This document shows positions 50,628-59,507 of a stretch of 64,000 nucleotides of DNA, piece after piece. A program made the position numbers and the translations under genes. Numbering within the stretch: position 1 is the stretch's first letter; the number at the start of each line of letters is the position of its first letter. The DNA comes from Paenibacillus planticolens (GTDB lineage: Bacteria; Bacillota; Bacilli; Paenibacillales; NBRC-103111): contig NZ_WHNZ01000086.1 of the NCBI RefSeq assembly GCF_013141725.1, positions 62,001-126,000 of the forward strand. Direction: 5' to 3'. The notes beneath the pieces were generated by a model that was not told the origin of the DNA, did not search any database, and saw only the letters and a list, made by a program, of their open reading frames with translations.

Positions 50628-52037
50628 ATGAGAAACATACTTATTATCGTCTCTGACCAGCTTTCATGGAAGGCCCTGCCTGTCTACGGTGGTATTGCAG
50701 AAACTCCGAATATTGACAGAATAGCGAAGGGGGCTGTGGCATTCGACAAATGTTATACACCGGTTCCGTTGTGTATGCCTGCACGGGCTTCTTTCTGGAG
50801 TGGTGTTTATCCTCACGAGACAGGCGTTTTGTCCAATTTTGGAGAGTATGCTATTCCTGCTGGTCTACCAACAATAGGAGAGGTGTTCAGTCAAGCGGGG
50901 TATGATACGGTTCATTTTGGAAAGACTCATGCTGCTGGTGCGTTAAAGAGCTTTTGGTGTGAAGAAGAAGGCTCATTGGAGGTAGAAGGTACACAGGCAT
51001 GGCCCGTATCTAAGGATACCAAGCGGGATCGTTTTACAGCGGAAAAGTCTGTGGCATATCTTGAAAAGATCAAAGATTCTGAAAAGCCGTTCTTTATGAT
51101 TGCAGATTTTGTGAACCCACATGACATATGTTCTTGGACTGGTGAAAACAAGGGGGTACATGATGATGTGAACCCGGGTTGTCCGTTGCCGCCTCTGCCG
51201 CCAAATTTTGAGTTTGATGATATTGAGAACAGGCCAGATGCAGTCAAATATATTTGTTGTTCACATACCCGTCAGGCTCAGGCATCGGAGTGGAGCGGCG
51301 AAAGTTTTAGGCATTATCTGGCGGCATACTATCACTATATTCATCGGGTGGATGCAGAAGTCGGTCTGGTTCTGGATGCGCTTGAGAAATCAGGCAAGTA
51401 TGAGAATACGCTTATTCTTTTCATGTCAGATCATGGCGATAGCATGGCATGTCATGGCAAGGTGACAAAGGATGTTGATTTTTATGAAGAAACCAACCGT
51501 GTACCGTTTATTTTCAATTTTCCGGAGTACCGCAATCAGCCTACACGTCAGGAACATGCTCTGACAAGCCTGTTGGATCTTTTTCCGACCCTTTGTTCCT
51601 ATGCAGGAATTGAACAGCCAACAACGCTGCGTGGCGAAAATCTGATGCCCTTAATTAAGGGTCAAGGGATGCTGGACCGTGAATATATTATTGGCCAATG
51701 GTATTCAGAATGGAATTTATCCATCAGCCCCGGAAGAATGGTCCGGACAGAAGGCTATAAATATACGCATTATATTCATGATGGCGAAGAACTTTTTGAT
51801 CTTGTAAAGGACCCATATGAAACGAAAAATGTAGCTGGGCATGCTGCATATGCCGAACAGATGGAGAGACATCGCAGACTTCTGGAAGACCATATTGAAA
51901 GGACAAGGGATAACTTTAAGGACTTACACTGGCAGGAGTTGAATGACGACTTGCGATGGAGAAGTCATGATGTTGGTTATGGAAAGCATCAGGGACCGTC
52001 TGTAGGAGAGGTTGGAAAGGGATTGGTCAGGGGTTAA
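50628..52037 (+). CDS. Sulfatase (alkaline phosphatase fold), cytoplasmic, 1
   Basis: This 469-residue sulfatase has the maturation signature Cys49-Met-Pro-Ala-Arg53, whose cysteine is converted to formylglycine, metal ligands Asp10 and the LFMSDHGDSM region (about residue 265), and a C-terminal substrate domain. There is no signal peptide, so it should desulfate imported sugars in the cytoplasm. The ATG at 50628 has GGGGGAGG six bases upstream. A formylglycine-generating enzyme gene must lie elsewhere. Its gene is somewhat lower in G+C than its neighbours. Confidence 0.88.
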   Translation: MRNILIIVSDQLSWKALPVYGGIAETPNIDRIAKGAVAFDKCYTPVPLCMPARASFWSGVYPHETGVLSNFGEYAIPAGLPTIGEVFSQAGYDTVHFGKTHAAGALKSFWCEEEGSLEVEGTQAWPVSKDTKRDRFTAEKSVAYLEKIKDSEKPFFMIADFVNPHDICSWTGENKGVHDDVNPGCPLPPLPPNFEFDDIENRPDAVKYICCSHTRQAQASEWSGESFRHYLAAYYHYIHRVDAEVGLVLDALEKSGKYENTLILFMSDHGDSMACHGKVTKDVDFYEETNRVPFIFNFPEYRNQPTRQEHALTSLLDLFPTLCSYAGIEQPTTLRGENLMPLIKGQGMLDREYIIGQWYSEWNLSISPGRMVRTEGYKYTHYIHDGEELFDLVKDPYETKNVAGHAAYAEQMERHRRLLEDHIERTRDNFKDLHWQELNDDLRWRSHDVGYGKHQGPSVGEVGKGLVRG

Positions 52038-52108
52038 GTAAATTACAAATTTGATTGGGGTGTCGTTGCAGAGGATTTCAGCAAGTTAATCAAAGGAGAG
52101 AACGTGAA

Positions 52109-53227
52109 ATGAATGCACAACCGAACGAATTATGGATGGACGAAGCATGGAGCAAGATCATTACGAAAATCGATCAAACGAGCCAGACGATCGGTGTCGG
52201 ATTTCCACATGTATCCAAGGAAGGCAAGTACGATTGCACGGTTCCTCATTTCTGGACAGCTGGCTTTTGGCCTGGGATCTTGTGGCTCGTTTACCGTGAT
52301 ACGAACAACGGGGAGTTGAAGCGGATTGCCGAGGCTTGCGAGAGCGCAATGGACGTCTGTATCGACGAGTATACGAGGCTTCACCATGATGTCGGCTTTA
52401 TGTGGAGCTTGACCTCAGTTGCTAATTTTAAGCTGACGGGAAGCGAAGAGTCGAAGCTGCGCGCTTTGAAGGTGGCAGCATGGCTAGCGAGCCGATTCAA
52501 TATCCGTGGCAATTTCATCCGCGCCTGGAATGGGAACGATCGTACTGGATGGGTGATCATCGATTGTATGATGAACCTGGGCCTGCTGTTCTGGGCTTCC
52601 GAGGAAATAAAAGACCCGCGGTTTAAACATATTGCAGTGGAGCATGCGAACACCGTTCTACGCGAATTTATTCGCGAAGACGGCTCTGTCTACCACATCG
52701 TAGAGTTCGATTCAGAGACCGGGGAGCGCGTCGGAGCATTAGGCGGCCAGGGGTTTGCTCCGGAATCGGCATGGGCGAGAGGTGCGGCATGGGCGCTGTA
52801 CGGCTTAGCGCTTTGCTACAAGTATACGAAGGATGACAAGTATGTGCAGGGAAGCAAGAAGGTGGCTCACTTCTTCCTGGCCAATTTGCCGGAAGACCTC
52901 GTTCCATACTGGGATTTTCGGTTGACAACGCAAGAGGGTGCGCCAAGAGATTCCTCTGCCGCTTCGATTGCGGCAAGCGGTCTGCTGCTGCTGGAAGAGC
53001 TGCTGCCAGCGGAAGAAGGACGATTATACGGAACGTCGGCGAGACGCATGTTGAAATCGATGGCGGATCACTACTTGATCTGGGATGCGAGCGACGAAGC
53101 GATACTCCCCCATGGCACAGGGCATTGGCCTGCTGGCAAAAATATCGATGTCGGCTTAATCTACGGCGATTATTATTTCGTGGAGGCGTTGGCCAAACTG
53201 CGTGGACAGACAGAGTTGTTCTGGTAG
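52109..53227 (+). CDS. ugl: GH88 unsaturated glucuronyl hydrolase
   Basis: This 372-residue cytoplasmic enzyme removes the 4,5-unsaturated uronic acid that lyases leave at the non-reducing end, by hydrating the double bond. Its alpha/alpha-barrel motifs match GH88: HFWTAGFWPGILW, Asp94 in HHDVGFMW and Asp152 in TGWVIIDCMMN, corresponding to the catalytic aspartates of Bacillus UGL (from memory Asp88 and Asp149). The ATG at 52109 follows AAAGGAGAG. Together with the PL8 lyase it defines the pathway as glycosaminoglycan depolymerisation. Confidence 0.93.
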   Translation: MNAQPNELWMDEAWSKIITKIDQTSQTIGVGFPHVSKEGKYDCTVPHFWTAGFWPGILWLVYRDTNNGELKRIAEACESAMDVCIDEYTRLHHDVGFMWSLTSVANFKLTGSEESKLRALKVAAWLASRFNIRGNFIRAWNGNDRTGWVIIDCMMNLGLLFWASEEIKDPRFKHIAVEHANTVLREFIREDGSVYHIVEFDSETGERVGALGGQGFAPESAWARGAAWALYGLALCYKYTKDDKYVQGSKKVAHFFLANLPEDLVPYWDFRLTTQEGAPRDSSAASIAASGLLLLEELLPAEEGRLYGTSARRMLKSMADHYLIWDASDEAILPHGTGHWPAGKNIDVGLIYGDYYFVEALAKLRGQTELFW

Positions 53228-53297
53228 TGAAGCAAGACCAAGTTTGGAGAGATCGAACAAACAACATGCGAAACTATTACTTTTTTGGAGGAAAAGC

Positions 53298-54611
53298 ATG
53301 AACAGTCAAGTGTCAATAAACGCTGGTTATAACGATGGAAATCCTGTTAAGGTCGTCATTGTCGGTGCCGGTCATAGGAGTCTAATATACGCGTCTTACG
53401 CGGAGAAGCACCCCGAACACATGAGAATTGTCGGGGTCGTAGATCCGGATGGCGAGCGCAGAGATTTAACCAAGATGAGATTTGATTTACAAGATGAATG
53501 TTGTTTTGCCGATATTACAGAACTTGTCGCTAAGCCCAAAATCGCGGATGCCGTGATTAACGGTACCATGGATCACTTGCACGTATCTTCTTCGATCCCG
53601 TTGTTAAGGGCTGGTTATGACATCATGCTGGAGAAACCGATTGGCGTCAGCGCGGATGAAGTTTTGGAGTTATATGAAGTAGCAGAGCGGCTTGGCAGAA
53701 AAGTTATAATATGTCACGTACTTCGCTATGCACCCTTTTACGAATCGATTCGTCGAACCATAGCCGATGGCGTAATCGGTGATATTGTCAGTCTGACGAC
53801 AGCGGAGAATGTCACTTATCACCATATGGCCATGGCTTATGTCAGAGGGAAGTGGGGACGTGTAGATCAAGGTGGTTCCTCCATGCTCATGGCGAAAAGT
53901 TGCCACGACTTGGACATAATAGCCTGGATGAAAGGAGACGTCCGTCCGGTGAAAGTAAGCAGCTTCGGGAGTCTGCTGCAATTCCGGCCTGAGAAAGCGC
54001 CTGCAGGAGCGGGTACGCGTTGTCTGGTCGATTGTTCCATTGAGACATCTTGCTCTTATTCTGCTCGGAAGCATTACATTGAGCAGCGTCTGTGGGAGGG
54101 CTATGTCACCTATAATACCCACTTAGGCGTTACAATGAGCGATGAGGAATTGGCGGAATCCTTGCGTAAGGACAGTCCGTACGGCCGTTGTGTCTGGCAC
54201 TGCGATAACGATGTGGTCGATCATCAGACGGTCATCATAGAGTTCGCGGATGGCAGTACAGGAACGCATGTAATGACCGGGGGCACTTCTAGGCGAGGTC
54301 GAACCATCCATATTGTGGGGACGAAAGGTGAAATTCAAGGAGAAATGGAGACAGGTGCTTATGTCATCCGACACCCGGATGCCCGCAAAGGCCATCTCTA
54401 TTCCGAGCAACTGATCGATGTCGAGGTGTCCGAGGATATGCATGGTGGAGGAGACTTGCGTCTTGTCGCCGACTTCGTCAAAGTATTGAAGGGTGCGGTA
54501 CCATCAATCTCCTCCACATCTCTGGAGAAGTCGCTTCACGGTCACTTGATCGGATTTGCAGCCGATCAGTCGCGACTGGAACAAAGAACCGTTGAGATCA
54601 AGCGAGTGTAA
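53298..54611 (+). CDS. Gfo/Idh/MocA family oxidoreductase, paralogue of the 9809 gene
   Basis: This 437-residue cytoplasmic enzyme has the Rossmann motif VVIVGAGHRS, EKPIG, and the MAKSCHDLDIIAWM active-site region. It matches the protein at 9809-11122 over its whole length, including the unusual block SPYGRCVWHCDNDVVD. ATG 53298 has TTGGAGG at good spacing. In this locus it may oxidise a released sugar or act in an NAD-dependent cleavage as in GH109-type relatives; neither can be decided from sequence. Confidence 0.88.
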   Translation: MNSQVSINAGYNDGNPVKVVIVGAGHRSLIYASYAEKHPEHMRIVGVVDPDGERRDLTKMRFDLQDECCFADITELVAKPKIADAVINGTMDHLHVSSSIPLLRAGYDIMLEKPIGVSADEVLELYEVAERLGRKVIICHVLRYAPFYESIRRTIADGVIGDIVSLTTAENVTYHHMAMAYVRGKWGRVDQGGSSMLMAKSCHDLDIIAWMKGDVRPVKVSSFGSLLQFRPEKAPAGAGTRCLVDCSIETSCSYSARKHYIEQRLWEGYVTYNTHLGVTMSDEELAESLRKDSPYGRCVWHCDNDVVDHQTVIIEFADGSTGTHVMTGGTSRRGRTIHIVGTKGEIQGEMETGAYVIRHPDARKGHLYSEQLIDVEVSEDMHGGGDLRLVADFVKVLKGAVPSISSTSLEKSLHGHLIGFAADQSRLEQRTVEIKRV

Positions 54612-54623
54612 AGGAGCTAGAAG

Positions 54624-54951
54624 ATGCACAAGCGACCCAATGTACTGCTCATTATTACGGATCAGTAGTGCTGGGACACGCGTATTCATCAACGCCTTCC
54701 TGCATACCGGTAAGAGCTTCATTAATGAACGGGAATGGATCCGTGGAAAACCGGTATTCTTGGGATTGACAAATCACGAAGTCTACTCAGCTGAGCTGAA
54801 TCGCTGGTGAGGCAAGCTAGTTGCGGTGTTGGCCGAACGGAATGTAGGCTTAACGGACAACGGTGCACGCGTCTGTCAGACGGGCACACCACCGATTATA
54901 TCGCCGAAGTATCAGGAACGAATAACCCGATTAAGTGCCGTTGCTGATTAA
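54624..54951 (+). pseudogene. Broken sulfatase start fused to an unrecognised fragment
   Basis: Behind AAGGAG the frame MHKRPNVLLIITDQ is a typical sulfatase N-terminus, but a TAG follows after 14 codons where Gln is expected, and the sequence goes on as CWDTR before homology is lost. From about 54676 another frame encodes TRVFINAFLHTGKSFI..., interrupted by TGA at 54808, then GKLVAVLAERNVGL... to TAA at 54951. I do not recognise that part; its composition is protein-like. The stretch seems to be two gene ends joined by deletion. Confidence 0.6.
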
Positions 54952-55003
54952 AAGTCCACACTGCAAGTAAAAAACAAACTTTCCGCTCATGATGATCTTC
55001 AAG

Positions 55004-55037
55004 AAAGGCTGCCGATTTTAATGAATCGGCAGCCTTT
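55004..55037 (+). terminator. Perfect 14-bp hairpin between the pseudogene and sulfatase 2
   Basis: AAAGGCTGCCGATT pairs perfectly with AATCGGCAGCCTTT around TTAATG; only three T end the right arm. Likely terminator for the upstream run, so the genes from 55087 on may depend on read-through or a separate promoter that I could not identify. Confidence 0.65.
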
Positions 55038-55086
55038 ACAATAAAGATTACATCATAGCCACATGAACGAAGGGATGGGGATATCG

Positions 55087-56553
55087 GTGAATAAGAAGGA
55101 AAAGCCTAATATAGTACTTATTACTACGGATACGCAACGTTGCGACACGCTTCGATGCATGGGTTCGCCATTTGCCATTTCACCTCATCTAGATAGATTG
55201 GCAAGTGAGGGGGTGTTGTTTACCAATGCGCATACGGCTTCTCCGGTCTGCTCTCCAGCACGCAGCAGCCTTATGACAGGTCTTCATGCTCCGATTCACG
55301 GCTGTATTGAGAATGGAATCGATCGAAAAAGCGGTCATTTGACCTTTCCAGATTTATTGCAAGAACAAGGATATGTGAATATCATGGTTGGCAAAACGCA
55401 TTTCGGCGAGCACCCGGCTTCCTTCGATATTGTACGTGAAATCAAAGGTGAAAAGTCTGCTGCCTCGGTTGATGACAGTTACGCTAAGTTCATCAATTCG
55501 TATGGACTGCCAAGATCGAGTGCAGGTCCACGGTCAATGCCAGATCATTTGCATATGGACGCTTTTTTGATTAATGCCACTATCGAGGAAATTGAAGCTT
55601 GCCGACAAGCGGAAAATGGTCCGTTCTTTGCGTTTTGTTCCCTGCTGAGTCCCCATTCGCCATTGGACCCTCCCGGACATTGGGCCACTCTGTTCGACTC
55701 CACGCCTCTGCCACCCATCGATTACAAACCAGGCGATGTGGAGAACCTTCCGCTACATACACGAAGATTGCTTGGATTCATCGGCAATGAAGCCGAGCTT
55801 GAAGCCAGTCTGAATACCCCGGAAGCTCTACAAGCGATGGAGCATAAACGAAGGCTTTATTATGGGATGACCGCATTCATTGATGCTCAAATCGGAAGAT
55901 TGCTTGAATATTTAGATCAGACCGGCTTGAGAGAAAACACACTCATCCTATTCACTTCAGATCACGGCACCCAACTGTTCGATCATGGCTTTGATGATAA
56001 GCATAATTACTTGGATGCTACCTGGCGCATCCCTTTTATCATGAGTATGCCTGGAACGCTGCCATGCGGAAAAGTCTGCGATTTTGCTACGTGGACAGAC
56101 ATAGCCGCAACAATTCTGGCAGCAGGAGGCACGTACTCCCGTTATGTCCAAGGCTTCGATTTGTTTACGCCGCTGATACAAGGCTTGGATTCGCCCCGTC
56201 GATGTGCTGTCGGAACCCTGTATAAATCGGCAGCTGTTGCGACGCAACGCTGGAAGTTGGAGTATTACTTTGAAGAACAAACCGGTATGATGTATGACCG
56301 ATTGAACGATCCCTCGGAGAGAAGCAATCTTTACAACGATCCACAGTATGACAGTGTCAAGCAGGAGTTGCTTGTTGCGCTTCTGACATGGAGGGCTGAC
56401 TTGAGTGATTTACAGCTTATGGAGGAGTCTCAGCAAGTTGGAGGTCCGGTAGCGCAACGTATTAAACCGTATTCTCTGGCCAAGAGTGGATGGGAAGTTG
56501 AGAGGAGACTGGGAGCGAAAGCCGAGGCTATCGATCTCTTATTCGAAGTATAG
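55087..56553 (+). CDS. Sulfatase, cytoplasmic, 2
   Basis: This 488-residue sulfatase has Asp15 in LITTDTQR, the signature Cys55-Ser-Pro-Ala-Arg59, and LFTSDHGTQLFDHG for metal and sulfate binding. No signal peptide. GTG 55087 was chosen because GGGATGGGG lies six bases upstream and the coding similarity starts there; ATG 55063 is possible. It is 26 bases ahead of the beta-propeller gene and part of a sulfatase-propeller-sulfatase trio. Likely removes sulfate from imported glycosaminoglycan pieces. Confidence 0.88.
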   Translation: MNKKEKPNIVLITTDTQRCDTLRCMGSPFAISPHLDRLASEGVLFTNAHTASPVCSPARSSLMTGLHAPIHGCIENGIDRKSGHLTFPDLLQEQGYVNIMVGKTHFGEHPASFDIVREIKGEKSAASVDDSYAKFINSYGLPRSSAGPRSMPDHLHMDAFLINATIEEIEACRQAENGPFFAFCSLLSPHSPLDPPGHWATLFDSTPLPPIDYKPGDVENLPLHTRRLLGFIGNEAELEASLNTPEALQAMEHKRRLYYGMTAFIDAQIGRLLEYLDQTGLRENTLILFTSDHGTQLFDHGFDDKHNYLDATWRIPFIMSMPGTLPCGKVCDFATWTDIAATILAAGGTYSRYVQGFDLFTPLIQGLDSPRRCAVGTLYKSAAVATQRWKLEYYFEEQTGMMYDRLNDPSERSNLYNDPQYDSVKQELLVALLTWRADLSDLQLMEESQQVGGPVAQRIKPYSLAKSGWEVERRLGAKAEAIDLLFEV

Positions 56554-56579
56554 GACTCATACAAATGGAGGTCGATCCT

Positions 56580-57803
56580 ATGACGATTGGGCAAATAAAG
56601 TACTACAGCTTCCGTACTTACAACAAGGGAATGCATCCCGTTCATATTGTAACTCCCGATGACGGATACTACATTCACAATTTCTTCGATGTGAAACCAT
56701 GGAGCCCATCCGGTCGATATTTAGCCGTACTTAAACTGCCGTTCCAGGATAAATTGCCGGGACCGGATGATGAAGCAACCGTCTGTATGATTGATTTGCA
56801 GGAGCAGTCCATTGTTGAACTTTGCAAGACAACCGGATGGGGAATTCAAGTGGGTGCGCATCTGTGTTGGGGAGGGAGCGATGATGAGCTTTTCTTCAAC
56901 GATAAAGAGGCGAACTGCGTCTTTGCCTACAAACTGAATCCGCATACGGGAGAGAAAGTGCGACTAGCCGGATCTGTATACCAAGCGTCGAAGGATGGCC
57001 GTTACATCTACAGTCCCAATCTTTCGGTTATTAATTATGCCCAGATGGGCTATGGGGCGACATTAGCACCCGAGTACAGCTCGCCGCCCCCGATCGGCGC
57101 ATCCGAAGAAGATGGACTGTGGCGAACAGATGTTGAAACCAACCGTAGGGAACTATTGTTCAGTTACAAACAAGCACTTGATCTTCTCCCGGACAAGAGG
57201 GATGTAGAGGGGGCGCGATTTACCTTTTTCCATGTGAAGATCAATCCGCAGCAGACACGGCTCATGCAAGTCGTTCGATGCCTGTTTGATGATGAAAGAA
57301 AAGAGTTACGCTTTATTGTCACGATGAACATGGATGGGACGGACGCCAAGCTGTCGTTACCATACGAGTTCTGGCTGGATGGATCTCATCATCCGGATTG
57401 GCATACCAACGGAAAAGAGATTCTGATGAACATTCAATTAAAAAGGTTGCGCTTCTGTCTGTTTGCGGAAGATGGGCAATCTTTTAGGCTGGCAGCTCCG
57501 TTTGCTACAGGTGGCGGTCATCCAAGTTTCTCGAAGGACGGCCGTTACATTCTGACGGACGCTTATACAATGGAAAAAGAGTTTGTGAATGAGCATTTTG
57601 AAGTGCCCGTACGATTAATCGATACAATAGCTGGAACAGACCACCGATTAGTTGATATATGGACGCTTGGAGGTACAGAAATACACGCCAATTTACGCTG
57701 CGATCCCCATCCTGTATGGAGCGAAGACAACAAATACATTTGCTTTAACGGCACGCCGGAAGGTAGAAGACAGGTCTTGATAGCCGAAGTGGGCAAGTTA
57801 TGA
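56580..57803 (+). CDS. Beta-propeller protein, oligogalacturonate-lyase-like
   Basis: This 407-residue cytoplasmic protein has repeated WSPSGRYLAV / FSKDGRYILTDAY / WSEDNKYICFNG blades of a TolB/WD40-like propeller. Conserved His residues lie in SHHPDWH, GGGHPSFS and DPHPVWS, the kind of positions that hold the metal in PL22 oligogalacturonate lyases, so a lyase or hydrolase acting on uronic acid-containing disaccharides is possible. GGAGG lies eight bases before ATG 56580. Lying between two sulfatases, it is the least understood enzyme candidate of the locus. Confidence 0.65.
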   Translation: MTIGQIKYYSFRTYNKGMHPVHIVTPDDGYYIHNFFDVKPWSPSGRYLAVLKLPFQDKLPGPDDEATVCMIDLQEQSIVELCKTTGWGIQVGAHLCWGGSDDELFFNDKEANCVFAYKLNPHTGEKVRLAGSVYQASKDGRYIYSPNLSVINYAQMGYGATLAPEYSSPPPIGASEEDGLWRTDVETNRRELLFSYKQALDLLPDKRDVEGARFTFFHVKINPQQTRLMQVVRCLFDDERKELRFIVTMNMDGTDAKLSLPYEFWLDGSHHPDWHTNGKEILMNIQLKRLRFCLFAEDGQSFRLAAPFATGGGHPSFSKDGRYILTDAYTMEKEFVNEHFEVPVRLIDTIAGTDHRLVDIWTLGGTEIHANLRCDPHPVWSEDNKYICFNGTPEGRRQVLIAEVGKL

Positions 57804-57837
57804 ATCAAAAGTAATAAACGAAATGGAGGCATGTCCT

Positions 57838-59334
57838 ATGGATAATAAACCTCATATTGTACTGATTACGACAGACCAGATGCGAGGAGACTTGATGGGG
57901 TGTGCGGGGAACACACGTATCCAAACGCCTCATATCGATTATTTGGCACGAAGCGGCGTACGATTTGATCAAGCCTACTCGTTGACGCCGGTTTGCATCC
58001 CGGCAAGGGCAACGATCATGACAGGACTGGAGGGTCATCGGCTTGGATTAACGACATACAAGGAAGGTTATGCGCTTCCTACTAACCTAACATTACCTAA
58101 GCTGCTAAATGATGCCGGCTATGAAACGAGAGTGGTAGGCAAAATGCACGTTTACCCGGAGCGATGTCACTATGGATTCGACAGCATGTTGCTATGTGAG
58201 GAAGGCCGAATGCTGGGAGTGGGATCCGGAAAACAGAGAGGGTATGATGATTACGAGCAATGGGTTGCGGAGCAGGGTTATCCGGGACAAGCCTTTGGCC
58301 ATGGCATTGCCAACAATGAATATACCATGTCGCCCTGGCACTTGCCGGACAGCTTGCATCCGACGGAATGGATTGCAGACAACAGTTGCAGAACGATCAA
58401 ACGGCGGGACTGGACCCGCCCGTTATTTCTGTGGGCTTCTTTTACGGCGCCCCACCCTCCCCTTACCCCATTGATGCGTGATCTATACACGTATGAAAAG
58501 GACGATATGCCGCAGCCTGTTTGGGGAGACTGGGCGGACAGACATTCGCTTTATCACCAAAGAATGGCCGTCACTTATCAAGGAAAGTTGAAAACACCCA
58601 AACAAATTGACAGCGCCTATCGTGGATTCTATGCTTCTATTACACAAGTAGACCGAGCTATCAACCGAATCATCGGTACCCTTCGGGAGGAAGGGATACT
58701 CGAGAATACTTGGTTTCTCTTTACATCAGATCATGGCGACAATATGGGGGATCACGGCCTCTGGTTCAAAGCCAACTTCACACGCGGAGCTTGCCAGATC
58801 CCGCTTATTGTGACACCGCCCGCCAAAAGAGATACGGGGTCCGTTCTTGAAGCGGGATGGGTTCCAGGACAGGTGAACCATTCACCGGTAGGACTACAAG
58901 ATATTTTGCCGACATGTCTTGCCATTGCAGGAATATCTGTACCTGAAGATTTAGATGGAACGAGTTTATTAGGAGCAGTTCGTCAACCCAAGATGGATCG
59001 TGTGAGAGAGACGGTACTCGGCGAGTTCGGTCCTATGGGTAAGCGTTCCTTGATGGTAACAGACGGCATTTGGAAGTATATCTGGTTCGAAGAAGAAGGT
59101 GAGGAATTGCTCTTTCACATCAAGGATGATCCACAGGAGTTACACGATAGATCCAGGGATCCGTTAGCCCCCTTAGAGGAGTGGAGAAATCGGCTGGCGT
59201 TCAAGTTGGGGAAGCGGTTATCCGATTCAGCCGTCAGTAATGGCATGCTACGGCCCCGACAGCTTTTGCCAGAGTTATCCGAATTTGAACGCGCGCTTCT
59301 CATTTCGCACTATAACCCTCGAGGCTTGCACTGA
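57838..59334 (+). CDS. Sulfatase, cytoplasmic, 3
   Basis: This 498-residue sulfatase has Asp13 in LITTDQMRGD, the signature Cys53-Ile-Pro-Ala-Arg57, KMHVYP, and LFTSDHGDNMGDHG. No signal peptide. GGAGG lies eight bases before ATG 57838; the earlier ATG at 57823 overlaps that ribosome site. The three intact sulfatases differ clearly from one another, which suggests different sulfate positions on the substrate. Confidence 0.9.
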   Translation: MDNKPHIVLITTDQMRGDLMGCAGNTRIQTPHIDYLARSGVRFDQAYSLTPVCIPARATIMTGLEGHRLGLTTYKEGYALPTNLTLPKLLNDAGYETRVVGKMHVYPERCHYGFDSMLLCEEGRMLGVGSGKQRGYDDYEQWVAEQGYPGQAFGHGIANNEYTMSPWHLPDSLHPTEWIADNSCRTIKRRDWTRPLFLWASFTAPHPPLTPLMRDLYTYEKDDMPQPVWGDWADRHSLYHQRMAVTYQGKLKTPKQIDSAYRGFYASITQVDRAINRIIGTLREEGILENTWFLFTSDHGDNMGDHGLWFKANFTRGACQIPLIVTPPAKRDTGSVLEAGWVPGQVNHSPVGLQDILPTCLAIAGISVPEDLDGTSLLGAVRQPKMDRVRETVLGEFGPMGKRSLMVTDGIWKYIWFEEEGEELLFHIKDDPQELHDRSRDPLAPLEEWRNRLAFKLGKRLSDSAVSNGMLRPRQLLPELSEFERALLISHYNPRGLH

Positions 59335-59421
59335 TCGGCGTAAATGTAGCTAAATAATTAAATTGTGAGTACTTTCTACGAAATATCAGCATCTTTTTCA
59401 CTTTTATAAGTCGAGTTTGTG

Positions 59422-59473
59422 TTTTATCAGTATACGAAAAAACCAAATTTATCCGATAATGAAAGCGCATCAC
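59422..59473 (+). promoter_or_regulatory. Shared promoter motif, copy 3, with cre-like core
   Basis: TTTTATC (59422-59428), GTATACG, 13 bases, TATCCGATAATGAAAGCG; again 27 bases between TTTTATC and ATAATG. The cre-like match is poorer at its 3' end (TGAAAGCGCATCAC). It drives the lipoprotein gene 35 bases downstream. Confidence 0.7.
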
Positions 59474-59507
59474 CAAATATACGATTGGACAGAAAGGGGA
59501 ATAGAAT

